The notes beneath the pieces are model-generated. The model was not told the DNA's origin. It made no database searches and worked only from the letters and a program-made list of their open reading frames with translations. Positions 17,659-26,295 of a stretch of 64,000 bases of DNA are shown piece after piece. The number at the start of each line of letters is the position of its first letter. Position 1 is the first letter of the stretch. Both the position numbers and the translations under genes were made by a program. Origin of the DNA: Verrucomicrobia bacterium LP2A (GTDB lineage: Bacteria > Verrucomicrobiota > Verrucomicrobiia > Methylacidiphilales > Methylacidiphilaceae); assembly GCA_000526255.1 (NCBI GenBank), contig JAFS01000002.1:1054001-1118000 (forward strand). The letters run 5' to 3'.

Positions 17659-18384
17659 CTATTCGAGTCGGTAGACGATCGGGATCGTGTAGCTGCCGGA
17701 AAGATTGCCCGGCAAGCGCCAGCGCTGTCGGATCCACTGGCGGGCGTTGGAATCGAGGAGTCCAAAGCCCGAGGATTGGACGACCTCGACGCTGAGGAGC
17801 TTCCCTTGGGCGACGGTGAGCGAGAGCTGGACCGTCCCTTGGTAGCGTCGCAGGGCGGCCTCGTAAGGATAGGGGGGCTTGGGCGTGTTCGCGTCGCCGA
17901 CCCGAGGTGCCGCCGCAGCATAGCGCATGGCTGGATGCGGCGGAGCGGTCACGGCCGTCTTCTTGACCGCATGGGCCGGCATGGGCGTGCGAGCTTCCAG
18001 TTGGGGCGCTGGCTTCTTTTCGGGAGGAGGAATGGGCTGAGGCGCAGGCTGCAGCTTGGGCTGCAGGAACTCAGGCTTCGGCTCCGGGGGCGGAGGAGGG
18101 GTAAACTCGACTTCGATCGGAGGGGAAGCCGCTTCCTCCTGCGGAGGGGGAGCGACCGGGGTCACCGCCCCACGGAGAAGCAGGTCTACGATCGACTGCT
18201 CCTTATTGGTGGCTCCCATCGCGAGCAGCAAGCCAGAGAGCAGGACGACGCAGAGAAGAGCCCAGCGCCCGTGGCGGAGTCCCTCGTCGAACGGATAGAG
18301 GGCATGGCCGAGCGGGACGATTTCGGGGCGGCCGCTGTTCCGTGGAACGGCTTGCGGATGGTTCGGATCGGTTCGGGAAGTCAT
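17659..18384 (-). CDS. tonB: TonB-type energy transducer
   Basis: A 241-residue protein with a single N-terminal membrane anchor (RWALLCVVLLSGLLLAMG, around 40-57). A Pro-rich periplasmic spacer (PPPPPEPKPEF and similar) and a C-terminal TonB domain follow, with PPYPYEAALRRYQGTVQLSL and a terminal strand. It links ExbB/ExbD to outer-membrane receptors such as the one at 40-43 kb. Its ATG overlaps the exbD stop (ATGA). Confidence 0.9.
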   Translation of the reverse strand: MTSRTDPNHPQAVPRNSGRPEIVPLGHALYPFDEGLRHGRWALLCVVLLSGLLLAMGATNKEQSIVDLLLRGAVTPVAPPPQEEAASPPIEVEFTPPPPPEPKPEFLQPKLQPAPQPIPPPEKKPAPQLEARTPMPAHAVKKTAVTAPPHPAMRYAAAAPRVGDANTPKPPYPYEAALRRYQGTVQLSLTVAQGKLLSVEVVQSSGFGLLDSNARQWIRQRWRLPGNLSGSYTIPIVYRLE

Positions 18385-18905
18385 CGGGCGACTTCTGGAT
18401 CTCGGAGAAGCGGGTTGTCTTTTCCCTTATGGCTTGGGGGCTTGGGCCCCGGCGTTGGCGCAGGAGAAGCGGAAAGCCCGGAAGCCCCCGCTGCCGGAGC
18501 TTCCTCCTTCACCTGGAAGCCGATCTTCTGAATCCCAGCCGCTCGCACCTTGTCGAGGACCTTCACCACGTCCCCGTGCAGCGTATTCATCTCGGCCTGG
18601 ACGTAGATGCGGAGGTTGGGCTCCTTCTCCTTGCGGCGCTTGAGCTCATCGACGAGCGCAGCTCGGTCGATCTCCTCCTTCTCGAGAAAGACCTGCCCGG
18701 TCTCCTTGATCGACAGGGTGAGGAAGTCAGACCTGTTTTCGGGGGTGGCGGTCTGCGCCGTCGGCAAGTTGAGCTTGAGGCCGCGCATCCGGATCATCTC
18801 GAGGTTCACCATCATCATGCAGGCCATGAGAAAGACCATGATGTCGATGAGCGGGATGATCTCGATCCGACCCTTCTTCTCCGGTACCGGGCTCAGAATT
18901 TTCAT
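18381..18905 (-). CDS. exbD: ExbD/TolR-type protein
   Basis: A 174-residue protein with a short cytoplasmic N-terminus, one span containing the family Asp (IEIIPLIDIMVFLMACMMM) and a periplasmic domain (LRIYVQAEMNTLHGDVVKVL). A Pro/Ala-rich C-terminal extension of about 35 residues is unusual for ExbD. It is the first gene of the exbD-tonB-exbB operon. Confidence 0.92.
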   Translation of the reverse strand: MKILSPVPEKKGRIEIIPLIDIMVFLMACMMMVNLEMIRMRGLKLNLPTAQTATPENRSDFLTLSIKETGQVFLEKEEIDRAALVDELKRRKEKEPNLRIYVQAEMNTLHGDVVKVLDKVRAAGIQKIGFQVKEEAPAAGASGLSASPAPTPGPKPPSHKGKDNPLLRDPEVAR

Positions 18906-18933
18906 GGGACCAATGACGGAAAGCAGTTGGTAT

Positions 18934-18948
18934 GCCAGCCGGGCTGGC
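18934..18948. promoter_or_regulatory. Palindrome upstream of exbD
   Basis: GCCAGCC-G-GGCTGGC is a perfect 7-bp inverted repeat with a single central base, about 30 bp before the exbD start codon. It could be an operator or a leader hairpin of the exbD-tonB-exbB operon. It does not look like a Fur box. Confidence 0.3.
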
Positions 18949-19313
18949 TTCTCCCCTTCGCAGCCATTGCCGATCGGCTTCCCGGCGCAAAGGAAGAGTC
19001 ACTTGCTGAAGATCGGCACGCTGGTCCATCTCAGCGTCCGACGCGTCCTCTTGTCGATGAGCAGCGCCGATGCTTGGAAACACCTCTTCCCGATGCTGCG
19101 TTGCTGAGCATGCCTCAAAATCAGAGCGCTTCCCCCTGCAGCAGAGCTTCCCATCGAGCGGAGCCTTGCTCCAGAAGCGGACTTCCTATTCTGTGCAGAG
19201 CTCGCATTCAGCCACATCGAGCAGAAATCTGCTGCATCCCCGCTTACGAAGACCCTTTCCCTGCCGAACATCCTCGAAATCGACTCGGGCCTTCCCTTCT
19301 CGCGCGAAACCTC
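18949..19313. other. Intergenic stretch, no gene seen
   Basis: About 365 bases upstream of exbD. The frames present have no domain, no ribosome site and shift composition along their length. Nothing recognised apart from the flanking palindrome and the repeat copy at its right edge. Confidence 0.5.
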
Positions 19314-19340
19314 GCGTTGGTGAGAAATGGCGGCTAGGGC
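19314..19340 (+). repeat. Solo copy of a 27-bp terminal-repeat-like sequence
   Basis: This 27-bp sequence (begins GCGTTGGTGAGAAATGGCGG) differs at one base from 23511-23537, the right end of the MITE-like element. No inverted partner is visible to its left, so it appears to be a lone end or a dispersed repeat. Confidence 0.6.
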
Positions 19341-19419
19341 TTGCCTGGGGATCCGTCTGGTTGTCTCCCATACGGGAGGCGGGCAATGCTGGCAGCGGCC
19401 TTTTGTTTGCAAAGAAAAG

Positions 19420-19448
19420 TTGACGCATCCCAGCGCTTGCGGTAAAAT
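19420..19448 (+). promoter_or_regulatory. Sigma-70-like promoter of the adhesin gene
   Basis: TTGACG (19420-19425) and TAAAAT (19443-19448) are separated by exactly 17 bases, about 100 bp before the adhesin start. This is one of the best promoter matches in the window, and it lies in a locally less GC-rich stretch. Confidence 0.55.
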
Positions 19449-19549
19449 TGTACCTTTAGCAGGCTCTCGAGCGATGGGCCCGGATGGCTACCTAAGCGGG
19501 CGCTCCCGGTTCATGAGGCAAGAGACTAAAACGAGGCATTCAAGAGCGA

Positions 19550-21799
19550 ATGACCAAGGGGCTTCTGAAGGGAAAAACGAAGATGAAGGGAAAAACGAAG
19601 AGTTATGCCTCGGCTCTGCGGGCGCTGCTGGCGACGGCAGCCTGTGCGGGCCTGGGATTGGTTCCGGCTCGGGCCACAGTTCTTGATTCGCAACAGTTGC
19701 CGGGACATGGGACGGTGACGGGCCAGGGGTTAAGCTCCATTCCTAACATCGCGAACGGAACGGAGACGATCGCCTTGCACTCGGGCGACACGGCGATCAC
19801 ATGGGCCTCTACGGGAGGCACAATTAATACAAGCCAACCGGGAGGCTTCAACATCGGTCAGAGCGCGGCGTTGCACTTCACGTCGAGCGGCACGGCGGCC
19901 CTCCTCAACGTAGACACGAGCGGGAGCGTCTCGCAGATCTACGGAACCTTGACCAGCGGGACCGGTGTCTCGATCTTCGTGGCCAACGCGAACGGGATCA
20001 CGCTGGGACCGAACGCGACCATCACGGCTCCGGCGGGTTTGGGCCTGATCGCGGCGAGCGTCAACTCGGCCCGGTTCCTGACGACCGGCAACGTGCCAAT
20101 CAGCTTCGCGACCTCCGGTCCCTTGACCGTGCAGGGCAACCTGCAAGGGGTGGGCGCCTTCGTCCTGCTCGCGGGCTCGGGAGCGGTGAATATTTCGCCG
20201 ACTCAGAATGGTTTGGGCGCTTACTTTGGAACGTTCAATGTCGCCATCTTGGGCGGAGTGGGTGCGACGTTCGAGCCGAATAGCTTGACTACTGCTGTTG
20301 GCCCGAACAGCTCGACCCCCTCCGCGTCGAGCGCGACGACCGTGACCCTCAATTTAGGTAACTCGGGGTACCCGTACCCGTTCTCTTACGAACCCAGGAC
20401 GTCTGTAGACAACGGGTATCCCGTCGCCTATGTGTATGGAAACATCGTGAACAACGGGGTTCTGAATACGAGCAATACATCTCAGCCTCTGATCGCTAAT
20501 CTCCAGTGGACGGGGACACTCACCAACAATGGGACGATCAATGGCGAGTTGGATAGTTACAGCAGTGCGGGTCGGGTTGCCTTCAATGGCAATACCTCGG
20601 CCCAACTTGCCTATGGCGGCCTCGTGAACAACGGGACGATCGCCACCGACAGCATCGGCACGCTCAACGTCATTCTTCCCGGGACGATCATCAACAACGC
20701 AGGAGCAACGATCTCCAACGTGGGAGGAGAAGTTTACGTCGCCGCGGGTACTGCAGGGGCGCTTCCGCTCTTCACCGGAGTGGGTGGTGCTGTGATCAAC
20801 CATGGATCGGTCATCGCGTTTGATGGCGTGGTACTCGTGGCCTCCAATCCGAACCATGTGGGGCCGCATCCTGGCGGCGAAGTCTATAGTGACGGGACGA
20901 TTGAGATCCAGAGCGGAATTGCTCACACGAACTCCGGGCTGATGGTCGGCAGCTTCACCGGAAACACCTTCCTGGGCGGCACCGTGGCGACTCCGAACGA
21001 CGCGGCGGGGTTGGCGAGCGTCTATTTTCAATCCGGAGCGACGCCTGCGTCACTCTTCACGCTCCGAACCAACGTAACGGCAAGCTCTGTCACATTCAGC
21101 GGTGGGAGCCTGACGGGTCCCGCAACCCTTACGACGGGCACGCTCTTCCTCCCTGACCTCACGGGCAATGTGAACAACGTTACCTCGCCGACCAACTATC
21201 TGGCCAACGGATTTCACGTGGCCAGCGGGTCGTTCGGGAACACGAATGTGACCATTAGCTTGGCGACGACGAGCGAAGGCGCGGTCGGGCCTCAGAAGGT
21301 CAACCTGAACGTGACGGGCAATGCGGCGATCAACTCGGGTTTCACCTCGACCTTCGTAAAGGGCACTGGTTCGGTGGCGACATCCCCTGAGGCGAACGTG
21401 GGCAGCCACATGCTCGTTCAGGCGAGCGGTAACCTGACGGTGAACGGGAGCACTCCAACGAACTACGCGTTCTCCACTGGCGCGCTGAAGACTTCCGGCT
21501 TTGTCTTCCCGGGTGGGATCGCGCTGATCGCGGGGCACACGCTGACCTTGAACACGGTGGTTGACAACGGCTATGCGCCGACGGTCCTCGCGGGCCAGGG
21601 GATCTTCCTCCAAGCCCCGACCATCAGAGTTCCGAGCGGGTCTTCGGTGATCACCAATGGCAACGCGTGGGTCAACTTCAGCACGCAGCCGTCCATGGTG
21701 CCCCCGATCTATGGGGTGGCTGCCGTCCCGGGCTCGACGACTAACTTCAGGATCGTGAACGATCCCTCGGCCTTCCATATCCGCCCCTACCCCAACTAG
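19550..21799 (+). CDS. Filamentous-haemagglutinin-type exported adhesin (TPS domain)
   Basis: A 749-residue protein. An extended, basic N-terminus (start at 19550, or 19583) leads to a signal peptide ending in the PARA-T region near residue 43. The two-partner-secretion/haemagglutination domain follows: its hallmark is ANANGITLGPNATITAPAG near 145-165, then repeated beta-helix-like segments rich in Asn, Gly, Thr and Ser (such as VNNGVLNTSN and INNAGATISNVGG). It is much shorter than typical FhaB-like proteins and ends without an autotransporter barrel, cell-wall anchor or recognised sorting signal. No TpsB transporter is in the window. A decayed transposase lies 180 bp downstream, so C-terminal loss by rearrangement is possible. 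Composition is Asn/Thr-rich, unlike its Arg/Ala-rich neighbours. Confidence 0.75.
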   Translation: MTKGLLKGKTKMKGKTKSYASALRALLATAACAGLGLVPARATVLDSQQLPGHGTVTGQGLSSIPNIANGTETIALHSGDTAITWASTGGTINTSQPGGFNIGQSAALHFTSSGTAALLNVDTSGSVSQIYGTLTSGTGVSIFVANANGITLGPNATITAPAGLGLIAASVNSARFLTTGNVPISFATSGPLTVQGNLQGVGAFVLLAGSGAVNISPTQNGLGAYFGTFNVAILGGVGATFEPNSLTTAVGPNSSTPSASSATTVTLNLGNSGYPYPFSYEPRTSVDNGYPVAYVYGNIVNNGVLNTSNTSQPLIANLQWTGTLTNNGTINGELDSYSSAGRVAFNGNTSAQLAYGGLVNNGTIATDSIGTLNVILPGTIINNAGATISNVGGEVYVAAGTAGALPLFTGVGGAVINHGSVIAFDGVVLVASNPNHVGPHPGGEVYSDGTIEIQSGIAHTNSGLMVGSFTGNTFLGGTVATPNDAAGLASVYFQSGATPASLFTLRTNVTASSVTFSGGSLTGPATLTTGTLFLPDLTGNVNNVTSPTNYLANGFHVASGSFGNTNVTISLATTSEGAVGPQKVNLNVTGNAAINSGFTSTFVKGTGSVATSPEANVGSHMLVQASGNLTVNGSTPTNYAFSTGALKTSGFVFPGGIALIAGHTLTLNTVVDNGYAPTVLAGQGIFLQAPTIRVPSGSSVITNGNAWVNFSTQPSMVPPIYGVAAVPGSTTNFRIVNDPSAFHIRPYPN

Positions 21800-21980
21800 C
21801 TCCAAGCATGTAGGGAAACTGATCTATGGATTGGAGGAAAGGGTGCTTCGGCCCCCCTTCCTGCTTCCCGCAGCGAGTCTGGTACATCCGCGTTTCCTTT
21901 TGGAGTAGGGGACGACGAGAAAGCGGTGGAGGCGTTGATCGAGATTGGCATGGCATGGCTTTTCCCGCCTCTTCGCTGTT
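21800..21980. other. Short spacer between adhesin and transposase remnant
   Basis: Non-coding stretch of 181 bases. I looked for a terminal inverted repeat of the ISL3 remnant here and did not find a clear one. Confidence 0.4.
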
Positions 21981-23189
21981 TCAAGTGGGTAGAGCGGGAA
22001 GATCGAGCCGCAACTTTCCGGCTTTGAGGAACGCGGCAATTCTCAGGTAGCGGAAGCTCCGAAAGCCTCTGGCCATCCTTTTGGCCAGCTGGATCAGCCC
22101 GTTGATCGCTTCGATGGTTCCGTTGGTGATCCGGCTCTGGAGAAAGGCGATGATTCCCCCCAGATGCTCTTTGATGGTTCTGGAGAGTCTTCGGAAGGGG
22201 GCAAGCCGACTGCGATCCGCCCACCGGAACCACCAGCGGAGCTCTTGGGGATCCTCCTGGGAGAGGATCTCTGGGAGAGCCTCCCGCAACCCAATGGCTC
22301 TTCCCAATCGAGGATAGGCGGCGCAAAGGGAACTCCGCAGACCCTTCTGCTCCTCGCTTCGCGTCCATTCGTTGCCTCGGAGCGCCCAGAGGCTTCCTTT
22401 CGGCAGCAACCCTTGACGCCCGAACTCCTTGCGCACCTGGTCCACCGCCTCTCCCGCCATCGGCATGACAGGGAAAGGATCGAAAATCCTCTCCGCCTTC
22501 GGAAAAACTCCCGGGCTCCAGAGATGGAAGAGGGGCTCATATCCATGCAGATCGCTTCGATCTGCCCTGGATCGGCATTATGTTCCTTCATCTCCTTGGC
22601 GAAGGCCTCCAGAGCCTCCTTTCCTCTCCCCTGGGCAAGGAAGAGCCGCTTCCGGCTCTCCGCATCGGTAACGACCGTCACGGAACGGTGGCCCCGCTTG
22701 CTCCTGGTCTCATCCACCAGGATCTTCTTGACCTCGCTCCAATCCTCGCGTCGGTAGGCCTTTTCCACGGAATGCCCCAAGACCCGCCAGAGCCGGGTAT
22801 CTTGCTCCTTGAGCATCTCCGCCATCGCCGAAACCGACATCTCCCGGGAAAGCATCAAAATGACCGCCTCCCTCATGAGAGTAAACCCGCTCCCCGCCCT
22901 GGCCCAAGGAACCTCCACCAGCCGAACTCCATGCTCCGGACAGTCGATCCGAGGAACCCGAGCGAGCCACTCGGTCCGGTACTGCCAGAAGTTCATGTGC
23001 CTCCACCGCTTCTCCACCGTGTCGTGTACGGGGGAAGCTCTTCGACATTCCGGACAGGGAAACCGATGACCTTGCTGAAAACCCTCGCCAGATCTTCAGA
23101 GTATGCTCCTTCGCAGAAAGCTCACTCCGGCTCACCTTCCCTTCCGAACCCAGTTGCAGCGCCGCAGCAAAAAGCTTGTTCGCGTCCAT
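21981..23189 (-). pseudogene. ISL3-family transposase, broken by two frameshifts
   Basis: Three frames together read as one ISL3 transposase. It begins at ATG 23189 (MDANKLFAAALQLG). It then shifts near 23080 into the frame carrying the zinc-ribbon FPCPECRR, VEKRWRHMNFWQYRTEW, CPEHGV and the ILVDETRSKRGHR/CMDMSPS catalytic blocks. It shifts again near 22500, at a TTTTTCC run, into the C-terminal frame with GGIIAFLQSRITNGTIEAIN and LAKRMARGFRSFRYLRIAAF. Each break can be explained by one base gained or lost. The product would be non-functional without frameshifting. No terminal repeats or target duplication were identified, so the element is probably old. Confidence 0.85.
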
Positions 23190-23228
23190 TCCGCAAGCAT
23201 CAACCAGGCAGCCCGGTCTGGCAATCCG

Positions 23229-23329
23229 CCGTCAAGGAGGATCGACGAAGTCGAAGTGTCCTTGACGGCTTCCTCTCTCCCCAAAAATCCGTCGAAGACG
23301 GATGGCAAGAACCCCGCTTCTTGCCATCC
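23229..23329. repeat. Three consecutive inverted repeats
   Basis: CCGTCAAGGA (23229-23238) pairs with TCCTTGACGG (23259-23268). TCCGTC (23288-23293) pairs with GACGGA (23297-23302). GGATGGCAAGAA (23300-23311) pairs with TTCTTGCCATCC (23318-23329) around a 6-base loop. All arms are perfect. The last two share bases and could form alternative structures. No T-run follows, so they are not classic terminators. Confidence 0.6.
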
Positions 23330-23383
23330 CTTAACCGAAATCCGCTCTCCCCTTACCCACTCAATTCAGCGAGGAGCCCTTTT

Positions 23384-23537
23384 CCCTAACCGCTATTTCT
23401 CACGAGGGCCGACCAGAACGGGAGGCACAAAAGCCTGCACAAGGGCAGAGCAAAGGCCGCCTTTCCCTGGTATAATGTGCGTGAACGATACGTAAGGACA
23501 ACCAGACCCCGCGTTGGTGAGAAATGGCGGTTAGGGC
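23384..23537. mobile_element. 154-bp MITE-like element
   Basis: The left end begins CCCTAACCGCTATTTCTCAC (23384-23403). The reverse complement of the right end (23511-23537) reads GC then CCTAACCGCCATTTCTCAC, so the two ends are near-perfect inverted repeats of about 20 bp around roughly 110 bp with no coding capacity. Inside is an extended -10-like TGGTATAAT (23468-23476) pointing right. A third copy of one end lies at 19314-19340. No target duplication could be fixed with certainty. Confidence 0.6.
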
Positions 23538-23650
23538 CGAGAGGGATCGCGCGAAGAGCAGGGCCATGGAAAGAAGAGCCCAACGGCGGGGGCGCAGCCT
23601 CTGGTCGATGAGATAGAGCGCGAGCCCCGGTCGCCCGGGCCAATCGTCTC
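23538..23650 (-). pseudogene. Fragment of a second tonB-like gene
   Basis: Read on the minus strand, about 30 codons give ALYLIDQRLRPRRWALLSMA, which matches the membrane-anchor region of the intact TonB at 18.3 kb (ALYPFDEGLRHGRWALL). The frame has a stop about a dozen codons before it and is cut by the MITE-like element directly after the anchor. It is therefore a degraded paralogue fragment. The similarity is short, so confidence is limited. Confidence 0.4.
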
Positions 23651-23668
23651 CCTAGTTGAACGGAATGG

Positions 23669-25039
23669 TTACTGACCGAGACCGCAGGGGCCCGGGAGAA
23701 AGCGGCCGCGAGCGCGGAGCGGATGGCCGAAGCGCGAGAAGGCGACCTCTCCGCGCACGAGCGTAAGCAGGATCGACGCCCGACTGGGAAGCCCCACATA
23801 GGGGCTCTGCGGGTGGCGATAGAGAAGATCCTTGGTGGCAATGGGCTTGGGCTCTCCGACCTCGACTAGTGCGAGATCCGCATCGTTGCCGACCGCAATT
23901 GCGCCTTTGCTCGCTATGCCAAAGCGCCGGGCGCTGCCCAGTGCGCAAAGCCGGGCGGCAAGCGGAAAGGCATGGCTGCCGCTTTCGGCGGCAAGCCGAT
24001 CGAGGAGGAGGGGAAGGAGATGCTGGCAACCGGAGATGCCTCCCCAGGCGGCAAAGAAGTCGCTCGTCGCTTTGGCGGCGGGCGGACAGGGAGAGTGATC
24101 CGAGGCGAGCAGATCGATCTGTTCCTGGAGGAGCGCCCGCCAGAGACCTTCGGACTGCCGCCGGCTGCGGAGTGGCGGCGCGCACTTGGCGAGGGCCCCA
24201 AGCCGCTCCAGCTCCTCCTCGCAGAGGACGAGGTAGTGGGGGCAGGTTTCCACGGTGACGTCGACCCCCTTGGCGCGCTCGGCTTGCGCGATCTCGACGA
24301 CCTCCGGAGCGCTCACGTGGACCAGGTGGAGCCGGCAGCCGGTTTCGCCCGCGCAGTCGAGGGCTTGCCGGACCGCCTCGATCTCCGCGGCCAGCGGCCG
24401 GGAGGCCAGATAGTCCCGCCAGCTGCCGCGCCCGTGGGCTCGCAGGCGTTGGGTCAGCTCCGTCACGATCCGTTCCGACTCTGCGTGGACCGCGACCGGG
24501 AGGCCGAAATCCGCCGCTTGGCGCATCCCTTCGCGCAGGGCAGCGCGATCGACCCACCCAAACTCGGGGGTCCCCGTCGGAGAGAGAAAGGCCTTGAAGC
24601 CGATCGCACCCGCCCGAGCCAATCCTTCCCGCTCCTTTTGATTCCCGGGGACGATGCCTCCCCACAGGGCGAAGTCGGTGACGGCCGTTGCTTCGGCCGC
24701 GCGCTTCTTTTCAAGAAAGCTCTCCACATCGACCGTGGGCGGCAAGGAGTTGAGAGGCATGTCGAAAAAGAGGCTTCCTCCGCCGGCGGCGAGCGCGCGG
24801 GAGCCCGTTGCGATTCCCTCCCACTCCTCCCGGCCCGGCTCATCGAAATGGACATGCGGGTCAATCGTCCCGGGAAAGAGGTATCGTCCTTCTCCATTGA
24901 CCTCCTCGCGGGCGCTTCCCTCCACTCCCGCCCCGATCGCCGCAATCCGCCCCTCCCGCACGGCGACATCCCGCAGGGAGACGCTCTCGGAGCTCACCAC
25001 GGCTGCCTGCCGAACGATCCAATCGAACTCTTCTGCCAT
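23669..25039 (-). CDS. allB: Allantoinase
   Basis: Cyclic amidohydrolase opening allantoin to allantoate. The 456-residue protein has the metal-binding PGTIDPHVHFDEPGREEWEG near residue 60, the carbamylated-Lys region AIGFKAFLSPTGTPEFG near 150, GLPVAVHAE, LHLVHVSAPE, TVETCPHYL, CAPPLRS and the LLASDHSPCPP block. DEPGREEWEG and the context separate it from dihydroorotase and hydantoinase. A longer frame extends to 26275 inside allC; ATG 25039 is the family start. It is the last gene of the xdhA-to-allB operon, 17 bp after allC. Confidence 0.93.
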   Translation of the reverse strand: MAEEFDWIVRQAAVVSSESVSLRDVAVREGRIAAIGAGVEGSAREEVNGEGRYLFPGTIDPHVHFDEPGREEWEGIATGSRALAAGGGSLFFDMPLNSLPPTVDVESFLEKKRAAEATAVTDFALWGGIVPGNQKEREGLARAGAIGFKAFLSPTGTPEFGWVDRAALREGMRQAADFGLPVAVHAESERIVTELTQRLRAHGRGSWRDYLASRPLAAEIEAVRQALDCAGETGCRLHLVHVSAPEVVEIAQAERAKGVDVTVETCPHYLVLCEEELERLGALAKCAPPLRSRRQSEGLWRALLQEQIDLLASDHSPCPPAAKATSDFFAAWGGISGCQHLLPLLLDRLAAESGSHAFPLAARLCALGSARRFGIASKGAIAVGNDADLALVEVGEPKPIATKDLLYRHPQSPYVGLPSRASILLTLVRGEVAFSRFGHPLRARGRFLPGPCGLGQ

Positions 25040-25056
25040 ACTCGATCCGAAGGCCC

Positions 25057-26295
25057 CTAGGGCAGGAAGCCCTCCACGAAGCCGACCAGCGCTTCGAGCG
25101 CACGCGCGGTGTCGGACGGGGAGACCAGCTCCGCAGGATCGTGGCTCACCCCGCCGCGGCAGCGGACAAAGAGCAGGACCATGGGGACGAGGCGACCGAA
25201 GACGCCCGCGTCGTGGCCGGCCCCGCTCCAGAGCCGAGGGGCTTTCCCTTGGATCGTGGTGATCACCGAGGAGAGCCGATCCTGCCAATCCGGGTCCGAT
25301 CGGACCGGGGGCAGTCGCTGCGTCCTCCGCCACCCGACCTCGATCCCCCGGTCTCTGCCGATCTCCTCCGCCCTCTCCAGGAGCGCCTGGGAGAGCCGAT
25401 CCAAGGCGGCTTCCTCGGGATGGCGCAGATCGACCGAGAGGTCGACGCGCTTCGGGATGACGTTGACGGCCCCGGGGAGACAGTGGAGCTCCCCCACGGT
25501 GGCGACCGCCCCGGGCTCCCGCCGGGAGGCCTCTTCGACAAAGGCCACGAAAGCCGCGGCGGCGCAGAGCGCATCGCGGCGCGCGCTCATCGGCACGCAG
25601 CCGGCGTGGCCACCCTCCCCCAGGAAGGAGAGGAGCAGCCGTTCCTGCGCGACGATGCCCAGGGCGACCCCGAGCGGCACTCCCAGGGCCTCCAGCTGCG
25701 GACCCTGCTCGATGTGGGCTTCGCAGTAGCCCAAGAGCTTCTCCCGGGGATCGGGTTCCATCCGAGGCCATCCCTGGATTGAAAAGGAGTCGTGGGCTTC
25801 GCGAAGGGAGATTCCGGAGGAGTCCTCGAGATTCCAATCCTTCTCTTCGAGAAGGCCCAGGAAGGCCCGGCTGCCGAGGCAGCCAGAGCGGAAGCGCGCT
25901 CCTTCCTCTTCCTGGAAGGCGAGGATGTCGAGAGCAAAGGGGAGGGAGCCTGCCCGGTCCTGGAGGATCTCCGCGGCGGAGATCCCCAAGAGAATCCCGA
26001 GCGCTCCGTCGAACCGTCCGCCGCCAGGAACCGTGTCGAGGTGGGAACCAATCAAAAGGACGGGCTCTTGGTTTTCCCGCACGCCCCATCCGCGTAGGTT
26101 GCCGAAGGCATCGACGGCGGGTCTGAGTCCCGCCTCCTCCATCCACCGGGCGGTCTCTTCCATCGCGCGGCAAAGGGAGCGGGTGAAGGGAGGGCGATTC
26201 AAGGCGCCCTCGCCCTCCGAGATTGCGCCGAGAAGATCGAGCCGCCGCCCGATCCTCTCCGCCTCTCGCAGCCAATCGACCCGCGTTGCGTTCAA
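25057..26295 (-). CDS. allC: Allantoate amidohydrolase (M20/amidase-hydantoinase family)
   Basis: Converts allantoate to ureidoglycine, CO2 and ammonia. Of its 412 residues, the di-metal site is visible as GSHLDTVPGGGRFDGALG near 85, the FQEEEGARF Glu pair near 130, CEAHIEQGPQLE near 195, SARRDAL near 245 and LWSGAGHDAGVFG near 350. No ATG or GTG fits the family N-terminus. A TTG at 26295 overlaps the puuD stop (TTGA), is preceded by GAGGGAGAG, and gives the right length. The GAGHDA motif matches allantoate amidohydrolase, in contrast to the YHDSLF motif of the paralogue at 34 kb. Confidence 0.9.
   Translation of the reverse strand: MNATRVDWLREAERIGRRLDLLGAISEGEGALNRPPFTRSLCRAMEETARWMEEAGLRPAVDAFGNLRGWGVRENQEPVLLIGSHLDTVPGGGRFDGALGILLGISAAEILQDRAGSLPFALDILAFQEEEGARFRSGCLGSRAFLGLLEEKDWNLEDSSGISLREAHDSFSIQGWPRMEPDPREKLLGYCEAHIEQGPQLEALGVPLGVALGIVAQERLLLSFLGEGGHAGCVPMSARRDALCAAAAFVAFVEEASRREPGAVATVGELHCLPGAVNVIPKRVDLSVDLRHPEEAALDRLSQALLERAEEIGRDRGIEVGWRRTQRLPPVRSDPDWQDRLSSVITTIQGKAPRLWSGAGHDAGVFGRLVPMVLLFVRCRGGVSHDPAELVSPSDTARALEALVGFVEGFLP

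Noticed and set aside
20354-21805. Two minus-strand frames inside the adhesin gene
   Set aside because: His/Arg/Val-rich shadows; the plus strand encodes a signal peptide and TPS domain.
23318-23340. A rho-independent terminator at the GGATGGCAAGAA hairpin
   Set aside because: The stem is strong but no T-run follows on either strand, so it is listed only as an inverted repeat.
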